This document shows positions 16,843-25,891 of a DNA stretch of 31,485 nt, piece by piece; positions within the stretch are counted from its first letter, which is position 1, and every line of letters starts with the position of its first letter. Below the pieces are notes generated by a model. The model did not search any database, had not been told where the DNA came from, and was given only the letters and a program-made list of their open reading frames with translations. The stretch is from BMS3ABIN04 sp964553325 (GTDB lineage: Bacteria > Bacteroidota > Ignavibacteria > Ignavibacteriales > Melioribacteraceae). The translations under genes were made by a program, and so were the position numbers. The stretch covers positions 1-31,485 of the forward strand of contig CAZKKI010000042.1 of NCBI GenBank assembly GCA_964553325.1, in the 5' to 3' direction.

Positions 16843-17559
16843 ATGGACGGCTTAAATATCGATACTTTTATTCGCGCAGCTGACGATCCTGAATTAAGTC
16901 AGTACCGTGTTTTAGCATTCTTAAAAAAATATACGGATGAACTCCACAAAAATAAATTATATCCTGCATTTGCGGATTTAATCGAATTAGGGAACGAATT
17001 ACATTTTTTGTTGGACCAATTATCGTTTTTCGATGAAAATTACGTAATGAATATGGAAGAATTCGATGAAAATTTGGAATCCATCGAATTTGGAAAAGAT
17101 TTATTTAACCGTAACGATTTGGATGTGGTATTTAAATTCATAAATTGGGCTATGCCCGCTATAGATGAAGCAATAGACGAAGGAATTGCAATTTACGATT
17201 TTGTTACGGAAAATATCAAAATTAAAGAAGTTGGTGTTATTCCTCTCTACCGAAACGAAGGTTATTACTTCATTCCCGATAACATTTCTAATGTGGTACA
17301 CGTGTATCATTTTGATATGACTCTTTTTTCTACATCTTCTTCACCGTTGCGCACTTTAAAAACAACATTGATTGACGTTATAAATAAAGAAGATTTGAAA
17401 AATAAATCTTTGGAAGATGTAAAATTGGAGTTGATAGAAAGATTCCCCGAACTTCCCACTCCAGCTGTTTACAGCATTGAAACGGATTTGGAATTTCCGT
17501 TTATCGAAACCATTTTGCCTGTTGCAAAAAGAAAATTAGTAAGATATTTGTCGTCCTGA
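16843..17559 (+). CDS. Conserved-looking cytoplasmic protein of unknown function
   Basis: A 238-residue acidic protein with no signal peptide or membrane helix; I do not recognise it. The first 130 residues look mostly helical (AFLKKYTDELHKNKLYPAF and following). The second half is mixed, with strand-like stretches such as VGVIPLYRNEGYYFIP and VVHVYHFDMTLFS. The C-terminus, FIETILPVAKRKLVRYLSS, suggests a basic amphipathic helix. I chose the ATG at 16843 over an in-frame GTG at 16831 because ATG starts dominate here; the longer form would add four residues. A weak terminator follows. It lies between ppk2 and the permease-EIIA fusion and is divergent from ppk2, so co-regulation with ppk2 is possible but unproven. 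Confidence 0.8.
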   Translation: MDGLNIDTFIRAADDPELSQYRVLAFLKKYTDELHKNKLYPAFADLIELGNELHFLLDQLSFFDENYVMNMEEFDENLESIEFGKDLFNRNDLDVVFKFINWAMPAIDEAIDEGIAIYDFVTENIKIKEVGVIPLYRNEGYYFIPDNISNVVHVYHFDMTLFSTSSSPLRTLKTTLIDVINKEDLKNKSLEDVKLELIERFPELPTPAVYSIETDLEFPFIETILPVAKRKLVRYLSS

Positions 17560-17599
17560 TTTTTACGGAAAAGCATCGGAGTAAAATAGGAGCCGGATT

Positions 17600-17629
17600 A
17601 ACGGTTTAATTTCCCGTTTGGTTTTTCTT
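17600..17629 (+). terminator. Weak rho-independent terminator
   Basis: AACGG (17600-17604) and CCGTT (17614-17618) form a 5-bp stem with a 9-base loop, followed by TGG and then TTTTTCTTT. It lies about 40 bases after the stop of the gene at 16843-17559 and well before the next start. Confidence 0.45.
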
Positions 17630-17739
17630 TTAATCTTAATTAGAATTGTTATATTTACGTGTCGATTTTAACGAACGTAACTTTTTTTAATAACCGACCG
17701 GTGTAACTCACATTTCTATTTGCGGAAAGTTGAAAAATT

Positions 17740-19824
17740 ATGTATTTGAAAAAGAGTAAACGGCTAAAGAAAGAACTGGGATTAATAGACGTTTACGCCA
17801 TTGCAACCGGCACCACTTTAAGTGCCGGATTTTTCCTTTTGCCCGGTTTGGCCGCTGTTTATGCAGGTCCCGCAATAATAATTTCATATCTTTTAGCTGC
17901 AGTACCGTTAATTCCCGCAATGTTTAGTATCGTTGAACTTGCAACCGCAATGCCACGTGCCGGAGGCGTATATTATTTTCTCGATCGGTCGCTCGGTCCT
18001 TTTTTCGGAACAATCGGTGGTATTGGAACGTGGTTGGCGTTGGTATTAAAAGTTACTTTTGCCTTAATCGGGATGGGAGCTTACATAGCAATATTTTTTC
18101 CTTCCGTTCCAATTGTGCCCACGGCGATTGCAATTGCAATAGTACTTGGAATCCTTAACTTATTCGGTGCCAAAAAAAGCGGCAATCTGCAAATCCTGCT
18201 GGTTATCGGATTGTTAAGTTTGCTAGCCGTGTTCATTTTCGGTGGTTTTAAGTCGATAGATTCCTCGCATTTCAACGGTTTTTGGTCTGCGGGATTCGAG
18301 GGAATTATATCAACGGCAGGATTGGTTTACATAAGTTACGTTGGAGTAACAAAAATTGCGAGTCTTGCCGAAGAAGTAAAAGATCCGGAAAGAAATTTAC
18401 CGCTCGGTATTTTTCTGGCGCTTGGAACGGCGATCGTAATTTATGGTTTGGGAATGTATGTTATTGTGGGCGTAGTTCCGATGAATGTATTAAAAGGCGA
18501 TTTAACGCCCGTTGCAACAGCTGCCTTAAAAATTTTCGGGAAATGGGGAGAGATACTTTTATCGGTTGCAGCGTTATTGGCTTTTATTTCGGTTGCAAAT
18601 GCCGGAACCTTAAGCGCCTCGCGTTACCCGCTTGCCATGAGCAGGGATCACATAATCCAAAATTTTTTCAGAAAACTTTCCAAAAGGGGAACACCGATTT
18701 ATGCAATATTGGTGACCGTATTGACAATTGTAATTATCTTGTTGTTGTTTGATCCGACCGGCATAGCGAAATTGGCGAGCGCGTTTCAACTCTTTATGTT
18801 CGCGCTGGTATGTTTGGCGGTAATAATTATGCGCGAAAGCAAACTCGATTCGTACGATCCGGGATACAAATCCCCGCTTTATCCTTGGCTTCACCTATTC
18901 GGAATTGGCACCGCGGTTTATTTAATAATTGAAATGGGTTTTTTACCGATTGTTTTTTCACTGGGGCTAATTGTAATAAGCATTGTGTGGTATTGGTTTT
19001 ATGCGAGGAAAAGGGTGATTAGAACCGGTGCTATTTATCATGTTTTTGAAAGGTTGGGGCGCCAAAGGTACGAAGGACTCGATTCGGAGTTGCGCGGAAT
19101 ATTAAAAGAAAAGGGTTTGCGGAAAGACGATCCGTTCGATCAGATTGTAACGCGAGCAAAAGTATTCGACTTGAAAAAAGAAATGAACTTCGAAGAAGTG
19201 CTCGATCCCGTTTCTGAATGGTTATCAACATTAATTCCACTTACACCCGAAGAGATAAAAGGACAGTTTTTGGAAGGAACCCGCGTTGGTGCTACTCCTG
19301 TAATGCGCGGAATTGCTCTTCCGCATTTCAGATTGGATAAAGTGCTGCAAACCGATTTGGTTTTAGTGCGCTCCCTTCCGGGTGTACGCATTACTTTAAT
19401 CGATCCGCTTACTCACGAGGAAGAGGAAGAACAAATTGTACATGCACTTTTCTTTTTGGTAAGTCCGGAAGATAATCCTTCGCAACATCTCAGAATTTTG
19501 GCACAAATTGCCGGAAGGGTTGAAGATGAAGATTTCATGCAATTATGGAAATCGGCGAGAAACGAACAAGAATTGAAAGAAGCTTTGTTGCACGATGAAA
19601 GGTTTCTTTCGGTTACCGTAAACGGAAAAGCAAAAACCGGTGATATGATAGGTAAACCGTTGAAAGAAATCAAAATTCCCGATAATTGTTTAATAGCAAT
19701 GATTAACCGCAACAATAAATTAATTATTCCCAAAGGCGAAACCGTTTTGAGGGAAGGCGACAGAATAACAATTTTAGGCGATCCTAAAAGTCTTAAGGAA
19801 ATAGAGGGAAAATATTTTAAATGA
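17740..19824 (+). CDS. APC-family permease fused to PTS EIIA and RCK_C (TrkA-C) domains
   Basis: Residues 12-425 form an amino acid/polyamine permease with about 12 helices (TGTTLSAGFFLLPG and EEVKDPERNLPLGIFLALG are typical). Residues about 465-615 look like a fructose/mannitol-type PTS EIIA domain with the phosphorylatable His529 in MRGIALPHFRLDKV. Residues about 622-692 form an RCK_C/TrkA-C ligand-binding domain (DRITILGDPKSLKEI at the end). The permease would import an amino acid or related solute, and the two cytoplasmic domains would sense phosphorylation state and a small ligand such as a nucleotide. That control is inference from family knowledge. No HPr or EI gene is in the window. 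A single continuous frame without stops rules out separate genes. The 180-base upstream region probably holds its own promoter (TATATTTA at 17650-17657). Confidence 0.9.
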   Translation: MYLKKSKRLKKELGLIDVYAIATGTTLSAGFFLLPGLAAVYAGPAIIISYLLAAVPLIPAMFSIVELATAMPRAGGVYYFLDRSLGPFFGTIGGIGTWLALVLKVTFALIGMGAYIAIFFPSVPIVPTAIAIAIVLGILNLFGAKKSGNLQILLVIGLLSLLAVFIFGGFKSIDSSHFNGFWSAGFEGIISTAGLVYISYVGVTKIASLAEEVKDPERNLPLGIFLALGTAIVIYGLGMYVIVGVVPMNVLKGDLTPVATAALKIFGKWGEILLSVAALLAFISVANAGTLSASRYPLAMSRDHIIQNFFRKLSKRGTPIYAILVTVLTIVIILLLFDPTGIAKLASAFQLFMFALVCLAVIIMRESKLDSYDPGYKSPLYPWLHLFGIGTAVYLIIEMGFLPIVFSLGLIVISIVWYWFYARKRVIRTGAIYHVFERLGRQRYEGLDSELRGILKEKGLRKDDPFDQIVTRAKVFDLKKEMNFEEVLDPVSEWLSTLIPLTPEEIKGQFLEGTRVGATPVMRGIALPHFRLDKVLQTDLVLVRSLPGVRITLIDPLTHEEEEEQIVHALFFLVSPEDNPSQHLRILAQIAGRVEDEDFMQLWKSARNEQELKEALLHDERFLSVTVNGKAKTGDMIGKPLKEIKIPDNCLIAMINRNNKLIIPKGETVLREGDRITILGDPKSLKEIEGKYFK

Positions 19825-19836
19825 TAATTGCAGTGT

Positions 19837-22224
19837 TTAAAGCATTATAGCGTTTAACCCGATTACAAAGTCTCTGTTTCCGAAATGGTTTAATCTCCAA
19901 GTAAATTCAAGCTTGAACGGAAATAAAATCTGACCTACTCCGAACCCCAATTCTACAAAAGGTTTGTCGAACTCGATAAAATTTGCCGGAATTATATCTT
20001 TACTTTTTCCGGATAGCTTGGATATAGCTATATTCAAATGCGTGCTTAAGGAAAGTTGCCAATCTTTTACGTAAGGTATTCCCAACAATTTAAATAATTC
20101 ATCTTTAAAATCATGTTCGAGAAAAACGGTTGTAACTTTGTCTCCGTATATCTCGCCGATTCCGAGAGTGCGGAACGTACGAATTTTTCCTACGCCGTTA
20201 ATATTTCCGGGTAAAGCCTCCAACATTTGAAACGGAACGGGTCCGTTGGAAAAATATGTGTCGACATAAAATCTAAGACTTGCCGATTTAAATGTTCTTA
20301 AAGAACCGTATGATTCAAAATTATACTTTTCATATTTTAATAAGTTTAACTCTTTTCCGAAACTTCCTTCAAAAATTATATAATTGTTGCTCTTCAATCG
20401 GCTTCGAAACAATCCGTTTTCGATATACCGCCGAAAGTCCAATTTAAATCCAATGTTTACTTCGTTAATTTCGGTATCGTAAATTTGTTTGTTGGGTTTG
20501 TATTTGCGGTCTTTTTTGAAAAACGAAAACTCGGAATTGTTTATTGCGGAATTGTCCGTACGGTTCAAATATCCGATGCCGAGAGATAAAAATGGTAGTA
20601 TTTCGGACTTAACTCCGATTTCATATCCTTCGGAATAAAAATAATCCCGGAAATCATAATGTGTGAAGAGACTTAAAACGGTTGACGTAAATGTACGGTA
20701 TTGGTCGGATTTCCCAAAAAGTTTGTAGAGATCTTTGAAAATTTTCAATTTGATCGATGTCGTTCTATATTTACCCAAAAGCAGTTCCGAATTGAATAAA
20801 TATTTTATTTTTTTATCGGCAAAGCCATATCCGCCCTCCAAATCGAAATCGAACCTGTGGTTAAAATAATCGTATCCGTAAATTCCGAAATGGAGTTTGT
20901 GTCCTTCCACTTTATTGAAAGAATAAATGTCAAGCGTTCCACTCGAACTTAAATTTTCGTTCCATTCGATTCTTTGGGAAACAAAAGAGAATTTATCCCA
21001 AAGTGTTTTTTCAATCGACTGCAAACTGTCGATTTTTCTATATGCTTCTATTTCTTCCAGGGTATTCGGTATTTTTTGTATGTTGTTCCAGTAAGTCGAA
21101 TCTTTAGTGTCGGCATCGGGGAGAACGGTAACAACAGCCATATCGAAAAAGTCGTCTTTTATTTCCGGATTGATTTTGTAATCGTACATAATCGAATTAA
21201 GCTCAAACCCAAATTTCACCAAACCCAAATAACTGCCGACTACGAACATTCTGTAATCTATAGGCATATAAATATTGTTTTCCCCGAAGGGCATGAATTG
21301 TTGAAATATGTGAATTTTGGAGAAAATTTTTCCCGGATTTGCGGCGTCATTTAAAGCAACGTCAACTTTCAACAAAGCGAAAGAAGAGTCGGCTATAAAA
21401 ATCTTTCCGTAAAAACCCGGATCGGATGCGTCTTTCGGTGCGAAGTAAATTTTGTAAACCTTGTTTTCGTCTTGTGCTAAACTGTCTTCAAGATAATAGT
21501 AGTAATAATCAACTGCGTCATCGGATATGGGACTTGGAACGGGATGGTTAAAATAGTGCAATTCGTCTTCGTAAAAATTCTGTATCAACCTTCCGCCGGT
21601 AATTACATTGATTGTTGAAGGGGTATTTTGAGTTTGTTTGCGAGCCACGATTATATCTTTATAAAAGTCGGGTTTCTTAAAATAACCTATACTTTCGTTT
21701 TCGATGATTCCCATAATTTTTAGTTCGTCGGTCGAGTCGTTTTTCCCAACGGAAACATTAACGGAATTATCGGAAGCGGTAAAATCCTTATCGGTTTTTG
21801 CTATGCCTTTTGTATATGCTTTAAAAATATATGAGTGTATATACTCTTTTCTTTTTCGTTTTGCTTTAATTGCATTGCGGATAATTCTGATGGCGGGATT
21901 TTCTTTCGGGATAACCGTTACGGTCGGTAATTTCAGACTAATCGGTCTAAGAGTAAAATTAACGGTTTCGTTGTTAACCAGATTTATATTTGCTGTATCG
22001 GATTTAAAACCAATATACGAAGCAACAAGCGTATATTCCCCCTTCTCTAAAATTAATTCGTATTCACCGTTAACATTTGCCGCGGTTCCCTTTGTGGTTC
22101 CGAGGATTCTGATATTAGCAAAACTCAATCCCTTTTGTGTGGTGGAGTTTTTAACAATTCCCTTTACGAAAAATTGTTGTGCAAAAAGGGAGGTTGAAAG
22201 GATAAAATAAAGTAGGAATTTCAT
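19837..22224 (-). CDS. DUF5686-type outer-membrane protein with carboxypeptidase-regulatory-like domain
   Basis: About 795 residues. It has a signal peptide (MKFLLYFILSTSLFAQQ) and then a CarboxypepD_reg-like beta-sandwich (VKGIVKNSTTQKGLSFANI; LEKGEYTLVASYIGFKSD). A helical stretch follows (AIRIIRNAIKAKRKRKEYIH), which is typical of DUF5686 proteins, and the long remainder is beta-barrel-like, ending VIGLNAIML. Such proteins are widespread in the outer membrane of Bacteroidota and their role is not known; some resemble TonB-dependent receptors only in the plug-side domain. An in-frame GTG at 22239 would add five residues (MNKNI) before the ATG at 22224. I prefer the ATG because it begins a standard signal peptide. 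It converges with the permease gene, with 12 bases between the stops. Confidence 0.85.
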   Translation of the reverse strand: MKFLLYFILSTSLFAQQFFVKGIVKNSTTQKGLSFANIRILGTTKGTAANVNGEYELILEKGEYTLVASYIGFKSDTANINLVNNETVNFTLRPISLKLPTVTVIPKENPAIRIIRNAIKAKRKRKEYIHSYIFKAYTKGIAKTDKDFTASDNSVNVSVGKNDSTDELKIMGIIENESIGYFKKPDFYKDIIVARKQTQNTPSTINVITGGRLIQNFYEDELHYFNHPVPSPISDDAVDYYYYYLEDSLAQDENKVYKIYFAPKDASDPGFYGKIFIADSSFALLKVDVALNDAANPGKIFSKIHIFQQFMPFGENNIYMPIDYRMFVVGSYLGLVKFGFELNSIMYDYKINPEIKDDFFDMAVVTVLPDADTKDSTYWNNIQKIPNTLEEIEAYRKIDSLQSIEKTLWDKFSFVSQRIEWNENLSSSGTLDIYSFNKVEGHKLHFGIYGYDYFNHRFDFDLEGGYGFADKKIKYLFNSELLLGKYRTTSIKLKIFKDLYKLFGKSDQYRTFTSTVLSLFTHYDFRDYFYSEGYEIGVKSEILPFLSLGIGYLNRTDNSAINNSEFSFFKKDRKYKPNKQIYDTEINEVNIGFKLDFRRYIENGLFRSRLKSNNYIIFEGSFGKELNLLKYEKYNFESYGSLRTFKSASLRFYVDTYFSNGPVPFQMLEALPGNINGVGKIRTFRTLGIGEIYGDKVTTVFLEHDFKDELFKLLGIPYVKDWQLSLSTHLNIAISKLSGKSKDIIPANFIEFDKPFVELGFGVGQILFPFKLEFTWRLNHFGNRDFVIGLNAIML

Positions 22225-22309
22225 AATGTTTTTATTCACACAATTTGATTGTAAAATTAATAAATTATTTTAGATTAGTTAAAAGTATCGAATTTATTCG
22301 GGCAATTAA

Positions 22310-23218
22310 ATGAAAATAATTGTAACGGGCGCTACGGGTTTAATCGGGCGAAAGTTAACGGGAAAATTGTTGGAAAACGGTAACGAAGTAACGGTATTTA
22401 CCCGGTCTGTAAATAAAGCAAAAGAAAAACTGGATGCCACCGAATTTGTGGAATGGAATCCGATGAACATTTCCGCGTGGATTGATCAACTTGACGGCAA
22501 AGATGCGATTATTAATCTTGCCGGCGAAAACATTATGAGCAAGAGATGGAACGAGCAGCATAAGAAAAATATTTTCCAAAGCCGGATGATTACCACTCGT
22601 GCACTTGTTAATGCAATGTATCATGTACGGAATAAACCGTCTGTTTTTATATCCGCTTCGGCAATCGGCTATTACGGTTTAACAGGCGAGGAATTAATTA
22701 CCGAAGAATCAAAACCCGGAACAGACTTTCTGGCAATATTAACACAAAAATGGGAGCGTGAAGCCATAGACGCTGAGTATGTTGGTGTGAGAAGAGTCAG
22801 TTTGAGAATAGGAATTGTGTTGGATAAAACCGGGGGAGCGCTGGCAAAAATGTTAATGCCGTTTAGATTTTTCCTCGGTGGTCCGCTTGGAACCGGAAAG
22901 CAATGGTTTTCGTGGATTCATATAGATGATTTGGTGAAATTCATTTTGTTTGCTTTAGAAAATGAACGCATTAAAGGTTCCTATAATTTAACTTCGCCTA
23001 ACCCGGTTAGAATGGGAGAATTTGCTGCAACTTTAGGAAAAGTCCTTCACCGCCCTTCCTTTTTCCGTGTACCAGGGTTGATATTAAAAGTTATGATTGG
23101 GGAAGGTGCCGAATATTTGTTACACGGTTCAAAAGTTATTCCGGTAAAAACTTTGGCTTCGGGTTTTAAATTTGATTTCGAAACGCTGGAAGATGCGTTG
23201 AGAGATTTGTTAAAATAA
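22310..23218 (+). CDS. TIGR01777-family epimerase (YfcH-like, extended SDR)
   Basis: A 302-residue NAD(P)-binding protein of the extended short-chain dehydrogenase family. The Rossmann motif GATGLIGRKL is at the N-terminus. Family signatures include INLAGENIMSKRWNEQHKK, SRMITTRALV, SASAIGYYG, GVRRVSLRIGIVLDKTGGAL and GTGKQWFSWIHIDDLVKF, followed by the usual C-terminal DUF1731-like part (about 250-302, with LLHGSKVIPVKTLASGFKF). The family's substrate is not known; plant relatives affect cell division, and bacterial YfcH is uncharacterised. It is transcribed divergently from the DUF5686 gene (85 bases between the chosen starts) and faces the pilin-like operon, with the shared terminator region between. 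Confidence 0.93.
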   Translation: MKIIVTGATGLIGRKLTGKLLENGNEVTVFTRSVNKAKEKLDATEFVEWNPMNISAWIDQLDGKDAIINLAGENIMSKRWNEQHKKNIFQSRMITTRALVNAMYHVRNKPSVFISASAIGYYGLTGEELITEESKPGTDFLAILTQKWEREAIDAEYVGVRRVSLRIGIVLDKTGGALAKMLMPFRFFLGGPLGTGKQWFSWIHIDDLVKFILFALENERIKGSYNLTSPNPVRMGEFAATLGKVLHRPSFFRVPGLILKVMIGEGAEYLLHGSKVIPVKTLASGFKFDFETLEDALRDLLK

Positions 23219-23248
23219 AAAAAGCATCGCGGAAAATTCCACGATGCT
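23213..23248 (-). terminator. Strong terminator of the pilin-like operon
   Basis: On the minus strand a 10-bp stem, AGCATCGTGG (23248-23239) with CCGCGATGCT (23232-23223), contains one U-G wobble and has a 6-base loop. It is followed by a run of seven T (23223-23217). In the plus direction the stem has a C/A mismatch and no T-run, so the signal mainly serves the minus-strand operon, although it begins inside the end of the epimerase gene. Confidence 0.85.
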
Positions 23249-23278
23249 ACAATTAACTAACGGAAGATAGATATGAAC

Positions 23279-24697
23279 TTATTCAAACCAAGAAACGACT
23301 TCGTAATTTTTGGTGTGCGGGAAATACGGAGGTACTTTGTTCAAGAATCGTTCATCGTAATCATGTACGAATTTATAACCTTCGTAAGGACCCGACCAAT
23401 TATAATGTGCCGTAACTCTAACGTCATGTGCAATTATACCGCCTAAAATTTTCCAGGAGGCTAAGTAACCGTCGTTGCGTACCAGTCTGTTGTCCGGTCC
23501 CACGCTTCCTTTCATGGCATACATGGATGCTTGAGTGATAATATCGTCATGTTTTGTATTGTTGTTGTATTTCAGTCTAATATTCTGCTCCGCAATAAGC
23601 CCCAGCATATCTTCTGAGCTTGGATCAACCCTCGGATCGGTTTTATATTTAAGGTCATCCGTTTGATAAATATTACCGCAATGACTTACACCATGCTTTG
23701 TTGCTACGACAGTGGCTTTGCCTTTGAGCGTGCCTTTGATAAATACATTGCCTTTTTCTACATAAATAAGTCCGTTTGGAGCGAATGAAGTTAGATTTTC
23801 TACCTTGTAAGGAGTCCATGTTGCCGAACCGTCAAAAATTCTGTATCTGTATTTTACCTTCCCGTTACTTAAAAATTCCATTTGGACGTCAACTCTTTTA
23901 CCCGAACCGGTTGTATCGCGAATAATTGCGCCACCACTCAGTGCAACGGTTCTGAAGTTTGTTGTATCCCACGGACGTTCTTGATTAATACCGGATTCAT
24001 AACCACCGTGAAATTCAGGATTTTTGGTATTATACATTACAAGTCCGCCCTTGCTTGTAACTTTACCGAAGAAGACAGGGCTTCCCCAAGTTTTCATGGT
24101 ACTGTTGACATGAAATGGTCCGTGGAAAGTATCGCCGGTTGCAGGTATAGCGCTCATCCTATCGTAAAAATTGCCGTATTTTGCAAAGTTACTTGGTTGT
24201 AGTTCAACGTAAACGGAAAAAGTATCCGGTTCAATGTTAGGTGGACAATTATCGGGATCAGGAAAAATTCCTTCGGAGTAAATAACAACCGTGTTACTAG
24301 TGCTGCTACCGCCACCGCAATCACCCAAATAGTCGCCGTGTGCAATATGTGCCGATACAGCTGACGAAGGGATGCTTATTGTATGTTCGGCAGGAGTACC
24401 TGGTTTATGGCAAACTTTTACTTTACTACTGGAACCGGTCGGATTGGTTACATAAACGTTGATAATTCCACCTTGATAAGGGAGTTTATTATAACCCGCA
24501 TCCCACGATTTGTTCATAAAAACGGCATTGGCTGCAAGATTAGCTCCTGCTACTGCGATGTTGTGTGCCATCGTTTCTGTGTAGTAATCCGATTGATTAA
24601 TAACGGCTCTTGTAGTTAAACTGTTAAAATTATTACCGAACACCAGGAAGATTAGGCTGAAGCCAAGTACAAGCAACATTGCTGCTTTTCCACCCAT
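23279..24697 (-). CDS. Surface pilin-like (PilX/DUF4900-like) protein with inserted Cys/His module
   Basis: A 472-residue protein with one N-terminal hydrophobic helix (about 6-21) and then an extracytoplasmic region, like PilX-type minor pilins and DUF4900 proteins. GPFHVNSTMKTWGSPVFFGK (193-212) matches the G-hxN-G-pxf-G pattern of the latter. A Ser/Gly-bounded insert at about 88-136 holds C96-H97-KPG, H105, H117, H120-GD and C127, a recurring secreted-protein module with likely metal or disulphide bonding. There is no type III prepilin leader of the classical kind (GFTLIE). The start ATG has an AGGAGA site overlapping the upstream stop. It is last in a three-gene operon and is followed by a strong terminator. 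Its exact role is unknown. Confidence 0.75.
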   Translation of the reverse strand: MGGKAAMLLVLGFSLIFLVFGNNFNSLTTRAVINQSDYYTETMAHNIAVAGANLAANAVFMNKSWDAGYNKLPYQGGIINVYVTNPTGSSSKVKVCHKPGTPAEHTISIPSSAVSAHIAHGDYLGDCGGGSSTSNTVVIYSEGIFPDPDNCPPNIEPDTFSVYVELQPSNFAKYGNFYDRMSAIPATGDTFHGPFHVNSTMKTWGSPVFFGKVTSKGGLVMYNTKNPEFHGGYESGINQERPWDTTNFRTVALSGGAIIRDTTGSGKRVDVQMEFLSNGKVKYRYRIFDGSATWTPYKVENLTSFAPNGLIYVEKGNVFIKGTLKGKATVVATKHGVSHCGNIYQTDDLKYKTDPRVDPSSEDMLGLIAEQNIRLKYNNNTKHDDIITQASMYAMKGSVGPDNRLVRNDGYLASWKILGGIIAHDVRVTAHYNWSGPYEGYKFVHDYDERFLNKVPPYFPHTKNYEVVSWFE

Positions 24698-24709
24698 TTT
24701 ATATTTCTC

Positions 24710-25336
24710 CTATCTGTTTTTCAAATTTCTTGCAACTAATCGTATTTGTCGCCAGAATGCCGATGCATACATATCGGATGAATTTTTATTTGGATTTGAA
24801 GTATCGTAACCGTAAACGTCTTCAACTCGGATATTTATTTCCATAGTGTTTATAAGCGAAGGGTTAGTTACCGGAGTGGGAATTTTATTACCCAAAGCGT
24901 CATAATACACAAGTTTAAATTCCGTTACGCCCAAGTTTGAACCCTTTGGTGTTTCGTTGTTAACTATCCTGTAAAGTAGCCTGTCACGCGGATTGGGAGT
25001 GTTCGAAAGTTCACTCGTAGGTCCAGTATAATATTTCATCGTATCAACATTTCCGTCTGAGTCTACATCAGTTAAAAAAGTTATGCTGCTAGAATCCGCT
25101 TGCACAATGTATTTTAAGGGATCCGATAATTTTTCCCAATCGGCACAAAATCCAATTTTTCTGAAATCATGTTCCAAGATTGTAACCAAATCGACCAAAT
25201 TTTGCTGAACGATTAACTCACCTCCGTAAGTGTAAGTGTTTTCCACCCCGGCATCGTTAAGTCTTAGTAAAATCAGCAAAAGCATTCCGCCTATTAATGT
25301 TGAACCGAGAATATCTATTATCGTACTAAATCCCAT
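24710..25336 (-). CDS. Pilin-like minor subunit (PilW-like position)
   Basis: A 208-residue protein. The first residues, MGFSTIIDILGSTLIGGMLL, are reminiscent of a prepilin start (Gly then Phe-Ser-x-Ile) with a hydrophobic helix, but the usual Glu5 is missing and an Asp occupies a nearby position. The remaining 180 residues are soluble and beta-rich, with DHDFRKIGFC-like text (LEHDFRKIGFCADWEKL) and TFLTDVDSDGNVDTMKYY, the kind of segment seen in PilW-type minor pilins. The start ATG is preceded by AAGGAG. It is the middle gene of the operon, 12 bases from each neighbour. The operon layout (V-, W-, X-like) supports the pilin assignment, which otherwise rests on the N-terminal pattern. Confidence 0.65.
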   Translation of the reverse strand: MGFSTIIDILGSTLIGGMLLLILLRLNDAGVENTYTYGGELIVQQNLVDLVTILEHDFRKIGFCADWEKLSDPLKYIVQADSSSITFLTDVDSDGNVDTMKYYTGPTSELSNTPNPRDRLLYRIVNNETPKGSNLGVTEFKLVYYDALGNKIPTPVTNPSLINTMEINIRVEDVYGYDTSNPNKNSSDMYASAFWRQIRLVARNLKNR

Positions 25337-25348
25337 TTTTTAATCTCC

Positions 25349-25855
25349 TTATCTGAAATACCAATAACTGTAAACCGAAGACATTTTTAGTGTGTCTTGT
25401 TTGTCATCGTGACCCAACATGGAAGGACTTGTTACATAGACGGTCATTCTTTTATGCCAAGTTCTGTTCGTTGCTTTTACGTCGAGATTTGAAGGCAAAA
25501 CATAATCTACTTTGCAAGTAACGATAAATTTAGCAATAGGATTAGTGGAATCTATTTTTGTTAATCCGTTATAGTCGTCGAAATCGTCAAAATTTGGATA
25601 AACTTCACCTGCTTCCGGTCCGAGTGTTGTACTTAATTTATTTACGTTGTTTACGCTGATTGTATCTGTCTTTTCATCAAATGCTTTGCCGTTCGCTTCC
25701 TCTAATAATGAAGTTGCTACCGAGACCGCCAATACGCCTATTTTGCTGTCCAACAAAACGGTATCTGTTGTTAGGAAGCTTCGGTTTACCCTTAAAATAA
25801 CCAAACTGAGGAGTATTAGCGCTCCAAGCGTTATTAGCATTTGGCTTGTGTTCAT
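25349..25855 (-). CDS. Pilin-like protein, first gene of operon
   Basis: A 168-residue protein. A very short N-terminal stretch precedes a hydrophobic helix (ITLGALILLSLVILRVN, about 8-24), followed by a soluble domain. VLLDSKIGVLAVSVATSLLEEA (34-55) looks like the continuing N-terminal helix of pilins. It has no canonical prepilin peptidase site (no Gly-Phe-Thr-x-x-Glu), so processing is uncertain. The soluble part carries many Asp/Asn residues (NFDDFDDYNGL) and ends in a strand with aromatic residues. Translation probably starts at ATG after GAGAAAA. A sigma-54-like promoter lies 37-52 bases upstream of its start. Which pilus or secretion machine it belongs to cannot be said, as no pilB, pilC, pilQ or secretin gene is present. 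Confidence 0.7.
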   Translation of the reverse strand: MNTSQMLITLGALILLSLVILRVNRSFLTTDTVLLDSKIGVLAVSVATSLLEEANGKAFDEKTDTISVNNVNKLSTTLGPEAGEVYPNFDDFDDYNGLTKIDSTNPIAKFIVTCKVDYVLPSNLDVKATNRTWHKRMTVYVTSPSMLGHDDKQDTLKMSSVYSYWYFR

Positions 25856-25891
25856 ATCGTTTTCTCATTTTTAATTTTTTGAATATTTAAA

